Shown: one piece after another, positions 8,972 through 17,119 of the stretch
Position numbering within the stretch: position 1 is the stretch's first letter
Layout of the letters: every line of letters begins with the position of its first letter
From: Chromatiaceae bacterium
Lineage (GTDB): Bacteria; Pseudomonadota; Gammaproteobacteria; Chromatiales; Chromatiaceae
Length of the DNA: 64,000 nt
Assembly (NCBI GenBank): GCA_024235315.1
Contig: JACKMP010000003.1
Location: 186,001 to 250,000, forward strand
Direction: 5' to 3'
Notes under the pieces: model-generated
What the model saw: only the letters and a program-made list of their open reading frames with translations
Told to the model about the DNA's origin: nothing
The model's database searches: none
Program-made: the position numbers and the translations under genes

Positions 8972-10577
8972 GCAGCGCCCCAGCGCCGAGCAACTGGCCG
9001 AGCTGATCGCGCAGCCACACTTCGGGCGCACGCGCGAGGTCATGGCCTCGACCGATCCGATCCAACCGACCGCGATGGTGGTGGCGGTCGATGAGATCGA
9101 CGTCTACGACCACAACCCACGCCAGCTGGCCAACGACCGCTACGACGAGATCAAGGCGTCGATCCGTGCCTCGGGCATGGAGCAGACCCTGACCATCACC
9201 CGGCGGCCGGGTGCGCCGCGCTACATGATCGCGGCCGGCGGCAACACCCGTCTGCAGGCGGTCAAGGCGCTGTGGCGGGAGACCGGTGACGAGCGGTTCC
9301 GCCAGATCCACTGTCTGTTCCGCCCCTGGCAGGGGGATACCGACACGCTGGTCGCCCACTTGAAGGAAAACGACGTCCGCGGCGACCTGTCGTTCATCGA
9401 CCGGGCGCGTGGCCTAACCGAGCTCAAGGCCCTGGTCGAGGCCGAGCGCGAGCAATCGATGAGCCAGCGCGAGTTCTCCACCTACTTGGCCGAGCAGGGC
9501 TATGGCGTGAGTCACACCGTGCTCAACTCCGCCGCCTACGCGGTCCAGTCCCTGGAGGCCAGCATACCGGTCGCCTTGGGCGCCGGCATGAGCCGGGCCC
9601 AGGTCGACCGCATACGCAAGCTGCACAAGGCCTTTGTCTCCGCCTGGTCGGCGCTCCAGGTGCCGGATGCCGCGTCCGGCCAGTCGCTGTTTCTGGCACT
9701 GCTCGGTCGACACGACGACGAGGTGATCGATCTGGACCTGCTGCACCGCGACGCGGTCAACGAACTGTCGGTCAGCGCCGACTGCGACGTGCAGCATGCC
9801 GCGATGATCTATGGCGCGGCGATCGACGGGCGTGACCTCGGGGACCTCGTCGAAAGCGTCAGCGACGCTGAAGCAGCCGACGACGAGCCGCTCGCAGAGG
9901 ACCCAGGTACCGCATCGCCGACACCCAAGGCTGCTACGACACAACCGTCACCGCCGGTGGCACCGACCCCGTCCTTGAAAACCCCCTTTCCACGCGCGAC
10001 CGACCAACCGACACACCCGGCCGCAACGCCGCGCGAGCCGCCTGCACCCGCCGCACAGACCCGCCCCCTGGCTTCTGGTTATACCGCTCGCCTCGATGAC
10101 CTTCGCGACGAGGCATTCCGGCTGGCGGATGCCGCTGCGCAGATGCTTGGCTGCGACGACATCGTCCGGCCGATCGGCAATGGCCTGGGCTTCCTGGTCG
10201 ATGCCGTGCCAGCCGAGGTGCGCGAGTCGCTGCCGATCCATCAACGCCCTGCCCTGCTGTGCGCCTGGTGGCTGCTGGTCACGGTCTCCGAACAGTTTGC
10301 CTCACACGGCCTGGCCGAGCGCGCCATGCCTGCCGACTGGCAGGGCACCCCGGTCGGCGAGGCCATGACAAAGGCGACCCAGGTCGAGCACTGGCAGTCG
10401 CGCATGGCACGGGAGAAACGTGCCGAGGCGCTGCTCGCAGTGCCTTACATGCCCGCAAGCAACTACGCGGCCTTCGGCCTGCACCGCGTCACGACCGAAT
10501 TCTTCGACACCTGGACCGCGCTGCTAAAGATCACGCGGCAGATCTACGCGGCCACTGACGGCCAACCCTGGGCATAA
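8964..10577 (+). CDS. parB: ICE ParB-family partition protein (PFGI-1 ParB type)
   Basis: A protein of 537 residues starting at ATG 8964. The N-terminal ParB/Srx domain shows YDHNPRQLANDRYDEIKASI (residues about 48-67) and an IAAGGNTRLQAVKAL box that replaces the usual GERR box, as in PFGI-1-type ICE ParB proteins. An HTH region follows (SQREFSTYLAEQGYGVSHT). A Pro/Ala-rich linker at about 310-400 leads to a C-terminal domain of unknown role. It is operon-linked to parA. The linker DNA contains palindrome copy 2 at 9977-9992, so ParB may have a binding site in its own gene; that is inference. Confidence 0.88.
   Translation: MSKQRPSAEQLAELIAQPHFGRTREVMASTDPIQPTAMVVAVDEIDVYDHNPRQLANDRYDEIKASIRASGMEQTLTITRRPGAPRYMIAAGGNTRLQAVKALWRETGDERFRQIHCLFRPWQGDTDTLVAHLKENDVRGDLSFIDRARGLTELKALVEAEREQSMSQREFSTYLAEQGYGVSHTVLNSAAYAVQSLEASIPVALGAGMSRAQVDRIRKLHKAFVSAWSALQVPDAASGQSLFLALLGRHDDEVIDLDLLHRDAVNELSVSADCDVQHAAMIYGAAIDGRDLGDLVESVSDAEAADDEPLAEDPGTASPTPKAATTQPSPPVAPTPSLKTPFPRATDQPTHPAATPREPPAPAAQTRPLASGYTARLDDLRDEAFRLADAAAQMLGCDDIVRPIGNGLGFLVDAVPAEVRESLPIHQRPALLCAWWLLVTVSEQFASHGLAERAMPADWQGTPVGEAMTKATQVEHWQSRMAREKRAEALLAVPYMPASNYAAFGLHRVTTEFFDTWTALLKITRQIYAATDGQPWA
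9977..9992. repeat. GGAAA/TTTCC palindrome, copy 2
   Basis: GAAAACCCCCTTTCCA, one base different from copy 1, inside the linker-coding part of parB. Both copies are followed by CACGC and then CGAC, so similarity extends a little beyond the palindrome. Confidence 0.55.
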
Positions 10578-10590
10578 AGGAGTACCCATC

Positions 10591-11172
10591 ATGGCAAGAA
10601 GCGAATACGAAATCACGCATGCAGCCATTCGCTACGCGACGGCCTGCATGCTGGATGGCAACTGGCATGCATTGCGCGAGATGGGCTTCGGTCATCGGGA
10701 ATGCGATGCACTGCAGGACCTGACACTGGCGGATCTTGCAGCACTCGAGCGGCGCCTGAGCGGACATATCCTCAAGATCAAGCTCAACCAGTCCCTGTTC
10801 TGGGCGGCCCTGGCCGAGGTCCGGCGGGAGAGCACAGCCGCACAGATTCGCATCGAGCTGATCAGGCGCGATGCCCCGGCCGACATGCTGCGTGCCCTTT
10901 ACGGCATGGGTGACAAGGAATACACCCGGCTGCGCCGCCACCATGGTGTCCCTTCCGGCGTCGGTCGTCCGCTGGAGCTCGATCCCGACGCGGCCTGGGC
11001 CTTGTCCGAGATCCTCCACCGCTACCCGCCGGTGCCGACACCGAAGGACTGGCTTGCGATTGCAGACGAGTCCGGTGTGGCGTTACGCACCATCTGGCGC
11101 GAGCACCGGCGCTGGCAGGCGCCGACATCGGGCACGGCTGCCGGTGCGGCAGATCAACGGCGGGGGGCCTGA
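10591..11172 (+). CDS. DUF2857-family ICE protein
   Basis: A protein of 193 residues beginning 13 bp after parB. The sequence pattern (ITHAAIRYATACMLDGNWHALREMGF, then DLAALERRLSGHILKIKLNQ) fits the DUF2857 family found next to parB in SPI-7-like ICEs. The C-terminal part (PTPKDWLAIADESGVALRTIW) looks like a helix-turn-helix, so a regulatory role is plausible. No signal peptide or membrane segment is seen. The function is not established. Confidence 0.75.
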   Translation: MARSEYEITHAAIRYATACMLDGNWHALREMGFGHRECDALQDLTLADLAALERRLSGHILKIKLNQSLFWAALAEVRRESTAAQIRIELIRRDAPADMLRALYGMGDKEYTRLRRHHGVPSGVGRPLELDPDAAWALSEILHRYPPVPTPKDWLAIADESGVALRTIWREHRRWQAPTSGTAAGAADQRRGA

Positions 11173-11174
11173 AC

Positions 11175-12500
11175 ATGGGCCTTCCCAATGAGATCAGTCA
11201 CTCCATCGACGAGGCCATCGAGTACCTGCGGCGCACCCGGTCTGCATCCAAACCCGATATCGGGTCGACAGACACCGATGGTCTGCTCTTTCTCGGTCAA
11301 TGGCACGATGCCTACCCCACCGTGCTGGTGCGCGATCCGTTCCTGAGCGACAGCGCAAAGATCCAGTGGCTGTACCTGGCACAGGAGGCACGCCAGCAGC
11401 CGCAGCGTGCGATCGCGATGCCAAGCATTCAGCAGACCGCCAAGGCATTGCACCAAGCGCGCGGCACCGTGATCCGCGACCGCCTGCTGCTGCGGATCTG
11501 CCGCTGGGTCAGTGCCGTACGTCCGGTCCGGGATCCGGATACCGGGCGGTTTCTCGGCCAGATCTACGCGATGCATGGCGAGCCCGTGCAATGGCACGCC
11601 GCCACCCAATACGACGAGCACTACGTCGAACTGATCGAACGTTCCACGAGTCACCAGGACCGTCGTGTCCAGCGCGCGGCGCGCGCCAGCATCTCGGGGA
11701 TACGTGAAAGCATCGTCGCCGGCACCGACCCGCTGACGCCGATCGACCCCGTTGCGATGCGCCTCAGTACCGCCAAGGCGATCGAGTCGGGATGGGGTAC
11801 CGCCTGGGGCCTGCCAATCGAGGACGACCCGCCGGGTACAGAATCTGGACCCGGTGAAGGCCTGCATCCGGAAACCGGTCCCGCCACGTTGCCGGATCCG
11901 AATCCTGGACCCGGGGTATCACCGGGTCCAAATCCTGAACCTGGTGACCGGATGATAGATTCTGTCACTGGTCCAAATCCTGGACCCGGTGGCGTACGTA
12001 GTAGTAGTAAAAATAAAAATACAACTACAACGACTACCGATGCCGAACGCGCGCAAGTCGACGTCGACGACCGGCGCGAGGCCCTCACCTGGCCCAGCGC
12101 ATTCGACGACAACATGCGCCGCCTGCTGCATCACACCCTGAGCGTCAGCGTCGACACCGCGCACCACCAGGACATCCTCGACGCCATGGCACACAAGGCC
12201 AGAGATCGGGATGACCCCCTGCGCAACCCGGTGGCGTACGCGATCGAACTGTGCAACCGGGTTAAGGCCGGCACCTTCCAACCCGTCGGTCCACCGCTGG
12301 AGATGCCGAGGAACGGCGGCGCATCCGCCAACGACGGACGGCCAAACACCCCCCTGGTCCGCAGCCAGCTGCTCGGCGAGATCGCAGGTCTGAAGCAACT
12401 GCGCCGTGCCAGCGGCCAGGGCGCGCCTGGCGAGAGGCTCGAGCGCCAGATCGCCGACCTGCAGACCCGGCTGTCGGAGCTGGGTGGAGAACGGCGATGA
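11175..12500 (+). CDS. STY4528-family ICE protein with Pro-Gly repeat linker
   Basis: A protein of 441 residues starting 2 bp after the DUF2857 gene stop. The N-terminal 200 residues (FLGQWHDAYPTVLVRDPFL, then IQQTAKALHQARGTVIRDRLLL) resemble STY4528-type proteins of SPI-7-like ICEs and contain an HTH-like segment. Residues about 215-275 are a linker of PNPGPG-type repeats followed by SSSKNKNTTTTTT. The linker DNA holds inverted repeats and an AT-rich patch (see separate entry). The C-terminus is basic and coiled. The function is unknown; the location in the replication/partition module suggests DNA binding. Confidence 0.7.
   Translation: MGLPNEISHSIDEAIEYLRRTRSASKPDIGSTDTDGLLFLGQWHDAYPTVLVRDPFLSDSAKIQWLYLAQEARQQPQRAIAMPSIQQTAKALHQARGTVIRDRLLLRICRWVSAVRPVRDPDTGRFLGQIYAMHGEPVQWHAATQYDEHYVELIERSTSHQDRRVQRAARASISGIRESIVAGTDPLTPIDPVAMRLSTAKAIESGWGTAWGLPIEDDPPGTESGPGEGLHPETGPATLPDPNPGPGVSPGPNPEPGDRMIDSVTGPNPGPGGVRSSSKNKNTTTTTTDAERAQVDVDDRREALTWPSAFDDNMRRLLHHTLSVSVDTAHHQDILDAMAHKARDRDDPLRNPVAYAIELCNRVKAGTFQPVGPPLEMPRNGGASANDGRPNTPLVRSQLLGEIAGLKQLRRASGQGAPGERLERQIADLQTRLSELGGERR
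11841..12040. repeat. Repeated TGGACCCGG palindromes followed by AT-rich tract
   Basis: Within the STY4528-like gene the 14-mer AATCCTGGACCCGG, or a close variant, occurs at 11841, 11901, 11931 and 11976. Two copies extend into inverted repeats, for example GGTCCA-AATCC-TGGACC at 11970-11986 and ACCGGGTCCA..TGAACCTGGT at 11921-11945. Directly after comes an AT-rich tract at about 12000-12040 (TAGTAGTAGTAAAAATAAAA), unusual in this GC-rich region. The layout is iteron-like next to a possible unwinding element. It may simply encode a flexible linker. Confidence 0.45.
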
Positions 12501-12540
12501 CAACTCCGTGCATGGCCATGGTCGACGGCACCGCCGGTAC

Positions 12541-12829
12541 TGAAAAGGCCCTTTCCAAAACACTCAGACCGTCGGCGCGATCGGGAGGGCCGGCAGGCAC
12601 GGCGACGGGGCAGCAAGTTGGAAAGGCCCTTTTCAATCTGTCGGGGCCATTGCTTGCCCCGGCCTCGTGGCTCAAAGGCAGCGAACACCGGCGCGGAAAG
12701 GCCCTTTCCACGACGGATCGGGAGCGGTGCAGACACGCATTCGTCCCAGATCGGTCACCAGCTGCGAAGTCAGCTGCGCCAAGCCACCAACCGACAGGGA
12801 AGTCGGGACCTGGAAACCCCCTTTCCAGG
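12541..12829. repeat. Cluster of four GGAAA/TTTCC palindromes
   Basis: Four copies lie in the gap between the STY4528-like and PFL_4669-like genes: 12541-12557 (TGAAAAGGCCCTTTCCA), 12617-12635 (TTGGAAAGGCCCTTTTCAA), 12695-12710 (GGAAAGGCCCTTTCCA) and 12811-12827 (TGGAAACCCCCTTTCCA). Centre-to-centre spacing of the first three is 77 and 76 bp. The flanks differ, so the palindromes themselves appear to be selected. With copies 1, 2 and the one at 13731, this makes seven in 5 kb. Likely a protein-binding site such as an ICE centromere (parS-like) or a replication/regulatory operator. A 140-codon frame crosses the region but has no independent support as a gene. Confidence 0.6.
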
Positions 12830-12915
12830 CCATCGCGGTCGCCACCGATGATGGGAAGGTCCGGCAGGTTCAACACACGACAAGGAAACGCATTTTGTAT
12901 CAGGGAGACAGAAAC

Positions 12916-13689
12916 ATGACCGACAGGAAACCGATTTCACTGCTGCGCCAACCCGGCGCGCTGCGCAGCCAGACATCGCTGGAGATCCAGACCCGCCAGG
13001 CACAGCGCCTGGTCTACGGTCGGCGCGCCGAAGGTGGCAAGCCGGCGATCTTCGGCCTGCTGCGCTTCGGCACCATGCTGCGGCCGATCTGGGAGGGTGC
13101 TGCAACAGACGACCCCTGGGCGGACTGGTGCCTGGTCCAGATCGAAAGCCAACTGCTTGAGGCTAAGGAGGCCATGGAGAGCCTGATGCACCAGGTGCGG
13201 CAACAACTGCAGAGTCGGCCGGCCATGGACGTTGAAGTGGCGCAGTCAGTGGAACCGATAAAAGTGGACCTGACGTTCACCAGCCCTTACGCCTTCATGG
13301 GCGCCTACCTGCTGGCCGACTACGACGTGCTGGTGCGCGCCGTACTGACCGGGCGCCACATCGGTCTGTTCGACCGCGATACGGCCGAGCGCACGCTGCG
13401 CGAGGGCGGCCGGATCGTGCGCCGGGTCTTCAATACCGCCCAGGGCTACAAGTACCTTGGCGTCTGCCGTGAAGACCTGCGCCAAGGCACGCAGAAGGCC
13501 GAGCGCGCAACCGACATGCTGGGCGCACTGCCGCAGGCGGTGATCGACGGCACGCTGCGGGCCGCCCATGCACCGGATATCCGTCCCGCTGCCAACACGT
13601 CATCCGCATTGCTCGACGATGGCGATGACCCGGCGCTTGATGACCCCATGGAGGAGGAACCGATGCGGCTCGAGGGCAAGCGTGGATGA
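12916..13689 (+). CDS. PFL_4669-family integrating conjugative element protein (TIGR03761-like)
   Basis: A protein of 257 residues. The start at ATG 12916 follows a GGGAGA ribosome site; the frame extends upstream only through the palindrome cluster. The N-terminus SLLRQPGALRSQTSLEIQTRQAQRLVYGR, in which RQAQRLVYGR is typical, and the core FTSPYAFMGAYLLADYDVLVRAVL match the PFL_4669 family of SPI-7-like ICEs. Its function is not known; the family is always in the ICE maintenance block. The C-terminus is acidic and low-complexity (DDGDDPALDDPMEEEP). Confidence 0.8.
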   Translation: MTDRKPISLLRQPGALRSQTSLEIQTRQAQRLVYGRRAEGGKPAIFGLLRFGTMLRPIWEGAATDDPWADWCLVQIESQLLEAKEAMESLMHQVRQQLQSRPAMDVEVAQSVEPIKVDLTFTSPYAFMGAYLLADYDVLVRAVLTGRHIGLFDRDTAERTLREGGRIVRRVFNTAQGYKYLGVCREDLRQGTQKAERATDMLGALPQAVIDGTLRAAHAPDIRPAANTSSALLDDGDDPALDDPMEEEPMRLEGKRG

Positions 13690-13730
13690 CGTACCCGAGC
13701 AGACGCGGCGGTGACGTACCTGGAATCACC

Positions 13731-13742
13731 AAAGGGCCCTTT
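13731..13742. repeat. Perfect palindrome related to the GGAAA/TTTCC repeats
   Basis: AAAGGGCCCTTT, a perfect 12-bp palindrome in the 70-bp gap just upstream of the next gene, 18 bp before its GTG start. It shares the AAAGG-CC-CTTT core with the other six palindromes. Its position fits an operator. Confidence 0.5.
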
Positions 13743-13759
13743 AAGGGTAAGGGGGGAAT

Positions 13760-14251
13760 GTGGCGCAACTAGCAGAAACGGGCGGCTGGGATCCTGCATC
13801 ACCCGATGCGGCACAACTGCCGACGCGCAAGAGCATCGTGCATCTCGCCACGCGTCTGGCCACGGCCGAGGCAAGGCGTGCGGCGCTGTTTCAACACGGT
13901 GACCGGCTGATACACGAGTTCAAGACCAAGTACCCGGATGCCCCGGCCTACCTGGTGCGCTACGCCGACCGCACGCTCAACGACTACCGCTGGCGGCTGT
14001 CGGGCCATACCAAGTGGCGGCACCTGGGCCTGCCCGGCAACAAGGCCGCCGTCGAGTTGACCGGGGAGGTCGGCGAAAAGCTCCTTGCGGGCCTACCGGC
14101 GGCCGCCCGGCTGGACTGGCTGCGCTTCGAGGCAAGGCGCCAGGCCATGAACTTCGAGAGCGCCATGACCAAGTACGAGGTGATGCGATTGCGCTCGCTG
14201 ATCGAACGCCAGGAACTGCTGCGCCAACTAGTGCGACAGGGAGGTGCCTGA
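13760..14251 (+). CDS. DUF3158-like ICE protein
   Basis: A protein of 163 residues starting at GTG 13760 behind a G-rich ribosome site. It is a soluble, helical, basic protein; the stretch NDYRWRLSGHTKWRHLGLPG and the position after the PFL_4669-like gene match the DUF3158 family of SPI-7-like ICEs. No function is known. The palindrome at 13731-13742 lies immediately upstream. Its stop overlaps the start region of the Bro-N gene. The family name is from memory of context and sequence style, so moderate confidence. Confidence 0.6.
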   Translation: MAQLAETGGWDPASPDAAQLPTRKSIVHLATRLATAEARRAALFQHGDRLIHEFKTKYPDAPAYLVRYADRTLNDYRWRLSGHTKWRHLGLPGNKAAVELTGEVGEKLLAGLPAAARLDWLRFEARRQAMNFESAMTKYEVMRLRSLIERQELLRQLVRQGGA

Positions 14252-14252
14252 C

Positions 14253-14945
14253 GTGAGCCTGCTACCGACCACGCTGAGCTTTGGCGAGACCACGCTGGCG
14301 ATCATCGATCGGCACGGCGAGCCTTGGCTGAGTGCGCGCGAACTTGCCCGGGCATTGGGCTACCAGGATGAAAGTGCCGTACTGCGAATCTATTCGCGGA
14401 ACGCAGATGAGTTCACTAGCGGCATGACATTAACGGTCAAATTGACCGTTAATGCAGGGCGCCCCGAGCGCGTCTTCTCTACCCGTGGCTGCTACGCAAT
14501 TGGGTTCTTCGCGAAGACCGATCGCGCCAAGGCCTTCCGCCGGTGGGTACTGGATGTCCTCGAGGCCCACATCAGCGGCAGCGGGACGGATTGCCGGCTA
14601 ATGCCCCTGCTGGGCTTGACGCGGAAACGCTGGGGACAGGTGTACACGCCGCACGGCTTCAACTCGGTCTCGTTGAACACTGCCCTGGTCCTTGACTACC
14701 TGCTCGAACGGTGCGACGACGGCAAGTGGCATTCCCTGAGCCATCGAGAGATCGGCGGCACTGTGGGGATCTCGCATACCAGTGTCCGCAATGTCCTGGT
14801 ACGACTCGACGAGTGGGGACTGATCAGCCGCGAACTCAGCGGAACCCAAAGACCTGCGCGGCTGCGGGTGCATTCACGCAAGATTCGCCAGCAGCTGAAG
14901 CACGGAAGCCTCAGCGCCGACGATAGCCTGCCATGGTTGCACTGA
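14253..14945 (+). CDS. Bro-N (antirepressor-like) domain protein with C-terminal winged helix
   Basis: About 230 residues. The N-terminal domain (WLSARELARALGYQDESAVLRIYSR, later STRGCYAIGFFAKTDRAKAFRRWVLDVLE) is a clear Bro-N domain as found in phage and ICE antirepressors. The C-terminal part (SLSHREIGGTVGISHTSVRNVL, RLDEWGLISREL) is a winged helix. It is a probable DNA-binding regulator. GTG 14253 is preferred because GGGAGG lies 8 nt upstream; GTG 14244 is possible. The start overlaps or touches the previous stop, so the two genes are probably co-transcribed. Confidence 0.75.
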   Translation: MSLLPTTLSFGETTLAIIDRHGEPWLSARELARALGYQDESAVLRIYSRNADEFTSGMTLTVKLTVNAGRPERVFSTRGCYAIGFFAKTDRAKAFRRWVLDVLEAHISGSGTDCRLMPLLGLTRKRWGQVYTPHGFNSVSLNTALVLDYLLERCDDGKWHSLSHREIGGTVGISHTSVRNVLVRLDEWGLISRELSGTQRPARLRVHSRKIRQQLKHGSLSADDSLPWLH

Positions 14946-14961
14946 GGACTCCAGAACTGCC

Positions 14962-15642
14962 ATGGACCCATTAACGCAACAACTGATGCAGCGCGCCTGG
15001 AACGCCGAGAAGCTGCGGCGGCAGAAGGCCGCGATAAAGCGCATCGTCACGACCCTGCGCAAACAATCGTCAGAGCTCGGGCCGTTGCTCGATGACAACG
15101 AGCGTGCCGCACTCGACAACGCGGCGCGCGTCCTCGACCGATGGACAGGCAAAGCCGAGCGCGCCTTCAAAGCGAAGCACCGAATGGAGCAGGAAGAGCA
15201 AAAACGTCAGGAACATCGCAGACACCAGACGTTGGAGGCCTTGCGGGCCCGCTATGGCGGCGACAGCCTGGACGAACAGATTCGCCACGCCTGTGCAATG
15301 GCAAAGCTGGACGGCTACTCCAGTGACATACCGGGCTCCCTGCGCAATGCAATGCGTTGGATCGAGAACGCCACACGGACACGCCCGAGGATGGATGCCG
15401 GCAGGTACCTGCGCAATGAGCTGAAGAACCGCGTCAATGAAGGGATGCGCTCAATCGCAGACACCATCGCCTACCGTACCGAGCCGGTGGCCGACCTGCT
15501 GCATAAAGCGTTCGAGAGGCTCGACGGAACGATCGTCAGAGACAATGCCGAAACGAGAGAACTCATCACCGAGGTCCGCGCTTTTCTGGTGCGCCAGCAG
15601 ATCGTGCAGGCCAACAAGGGCCAGCCACAAAGCGGCACCTGA
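14962..15642 (+). CDS. Hypothetical coiled-coil protein
   Basis: A protein of 226 residues, 16 bp after the Bro-N gene. I do not recognise the family. It is rich in charged helices: residues 15-95 (IKRIVTTLRKQSSELGPLL, then KHRMEQEEQKRQEHRRHQ) look like a coiled coil, and the C-terminus (HKAFERLDGTIVRDNAETRE) is another helix. There is no signal peptide. The location between the Bro-N regulator and ssb suggests a DNA-handling or structural role, but this is only context. Confidence 0.6.
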   Translation: MDPLTQQLMQRAWNAEKLRRQKAAIKRIVTTLRKQSSELGPLLDDNERAALDNAARVLDRWTGKAERAFKAKHRMEQEEQKRQEHRRHQTLEALRARYGGDSLDEQIRHACAMAKLDGYSSDIPGSLRNAMRWIENATRTRPRMDAGRYLRNELKNRVNEGMRSIADTIAYRTEPVADLLHKAFERLDGTIVRDNAETRELITEVRAFLVRQQIVQANKGQPQSGT

Positions 15643-15797
15643 TCGGGGACATCGCGGAAGGAATGTATGCCAATTTTTGCGCCCCTGGCACCCATCGCAA
15701 CTTTCTCGCCCGCGATCAGACTGGATATTCGCTGGTCGTGGCGCCACCCACCGGTTACATCTCGGCGACGATCAAAACGCTTGAAGGAACGACCACC

Positions 15798-16181
15798 ATG
15801 GCAAACAAATTTTTCGGACGCGGCAACCTCGGCGCCGACCCAGAGCTTCGATACACCGCGGGCGAGGACAGCGAGCCTGTCTGTTCGCTGCGTATCTTTT
15901 TCGACCGCCCCAAGCCAGACGGAAACGGCGGCTTCGATGACAAAGGCGGTTTCTGGCTGGATGTCAGTCTGTGGGGTACGCGGGGCGAGACTGCTGCCCA
16001 ACTACTGAAGAAGGGTGCTCGGGTGTCCGTATCGGGTGAACTATACGAGGATGTCTGGCAAAACAATGAAAGCGGCGAAGAGCGACGCAAGCTGCGCCTG
16101 CACGCCGATCACTTGGATCTGGATCTCGCACGCTTGAGTAGTGTGACGTGGCATTCACGTGCCGACGAGGCCGGAGTATAG
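15798..16181 (+). CDS. ssb: Single-stranded DNA-binding protein (ICE-borne)
   Basis: A protein of 127 residues that begins MANKFFGRGNLGADPELRYT, the classic OB-fold SSB start. It continues with DVSLWGTRGETAAQLLKKGARVSVSGELYED. ATG 15798 has a good GAAGGAA ribosome site; the frame extends 45 codons upstream without family similarity. ICE-encoded SSB protects transferred strands. The protein lacks the usual acidic C-terminal tail (DDIPF), so it may not recruit the host SSB interactome. In relatives a topoisomerase III gene often follows, but here IS remnants do. Confidence 0.88.
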   Translation: MANKFFGRGNLGADPELRYTAGEDSEPVCSLRIFFDRPKPDGNGGFDDKGGFWLDVSLWGTRGETAAQLLKKGARVSVSGELYEDVWQNNESGEERRKLRLHADHLDLDLARLSSVTWHSRADEAGV

Positions 16182-16384
16182 GGCGAACAAAGCCCATGTT
16201 CCGGGATTTTCCCGTGTATCCTCAGCCCACCCACCAACTTCGAGATCGCCTTCGGATGAGGTTTTCGTTGTGAATCCCAACTGCCGAGCTGCGTCACAGC
16301 GCGATTTTCTAGCGCCTTCACCCCCACAGCGTGAGCGGATCCCCACCGCGTCAATGGATGATGCACGATGTCGGCATGGTTTGA

Positions 16385-16825
16385 TCAGTCGAACAAACTC
16401 GCTTGCGGCGGCGCCCGGCACGGCGGCCGCCTCGGGGCTTCGGGATCACCCCCTTTCGCATCCAGGTGGGCGAGAATCTTCTCGATCACCGCCGGATCCT
16501 CGATGGACGCGATGATCCGCACCGCCCCGCCGCAGACCGGGCAGGTCTCGATGTCGATCCCGAACACCCGTTTCAGGCGCTGAGCCCAGGTCATCGCGGC
16601 ACGGCGTTCGACTGGCGTAGGCTCCTCCGGATCCGCCGCGGCCCTGGCACGCCGGCCTCCCCTGCCCCGCTTGGCCGGAGTCACGCGCGCCCGGTATTGG
16701 CTGTTTGGCGCAAAGACGCCGTGGAAACGGCTCAGGTTGACCCATGGTTTCGACACCAGGGCTGCCAGGCGGGCAATGAAGTCGAGGGGTTCGAAGATGA
16801 CGTGCTTCGTGCCGGCATTCCCCAG
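16385..16825 (-). pseudogene. IS91-family transposase, C-terminal remnant
   Basis: The minus-strand frame reads GTKHVIFEPLDFIARLAALV, then SKPWVNLSRFHGVFAPNSQY and RAAMTWAQRLKRVFGIDIET followed by CPVCGGAVRIIA. This is the C-terminal third of IS91/IS801-type Y2 transposases. The catalytic N-terminal HUH part is missing. Similarity stops near 16825, where unrelated sequence (a zinc-ribbon gene) begins. The 200 bp downstream of the stop, 16182-16384, holds no gene and is probably the IS end. It is a degraded insertion that likely replaced part of the ICE backbone. Confidence 0.8.
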
Positions 16826-16974
16826 CCGAATATTTGGGTTCTAATGCGGTTGAGGACATCTATTCTGCTGAGTTCAAAGATTCCCTCGACATCCTGTCCA
16901 GATGCCGGAAATCCGCATGCAGCGCAGTATCCATTTTCGTTGGTGAGCTTGTTCCCGCATTTTCTGCATCTCAT
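16826..16974 (-). pseudogene. Truncated zinc-ribbon protein, cut by the IS91 remnant
   Basis: The minus-strand start MRCRKCGNKLTNENGYCAAC gives a four-cysteine zinc ribbon (CRKCG..CAACG), followed by GQDVEGIFELSRIDVLNRIR. At about residue 50 the frame runs into IS91-derived DNA and continues out of frame with the transposase. The gene therefore has only its first 50 codons. No function can be given; zinc ribbons of this kind are often found in small membrane-associated or regulatory proteins. Confidence 0.55.
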
Positions 16975-17119
16975 CGCAGTCAGTGCCCCTCCGCTGGTGA
17001 TGGCTTAGCCTTCTGCGTGTTCATGGCGTTCACGGTCGAGAAGCCCGAGCAGGTCGAGACGCCGTGGGAGAAGGACCGGCAAATCCTTTTGCCGGCCCGT
17101 TCTCTAGCTCATCACAAGA

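Noticed and set aside
12497..12919. 140-codon frame overlapping the STY4528-like stop
   Set aside because: Its translation is just the palindromes read through (GKALST, EKALSK, GNPLSR) plus low-complexity sequence; treated as non-coding repeat region.
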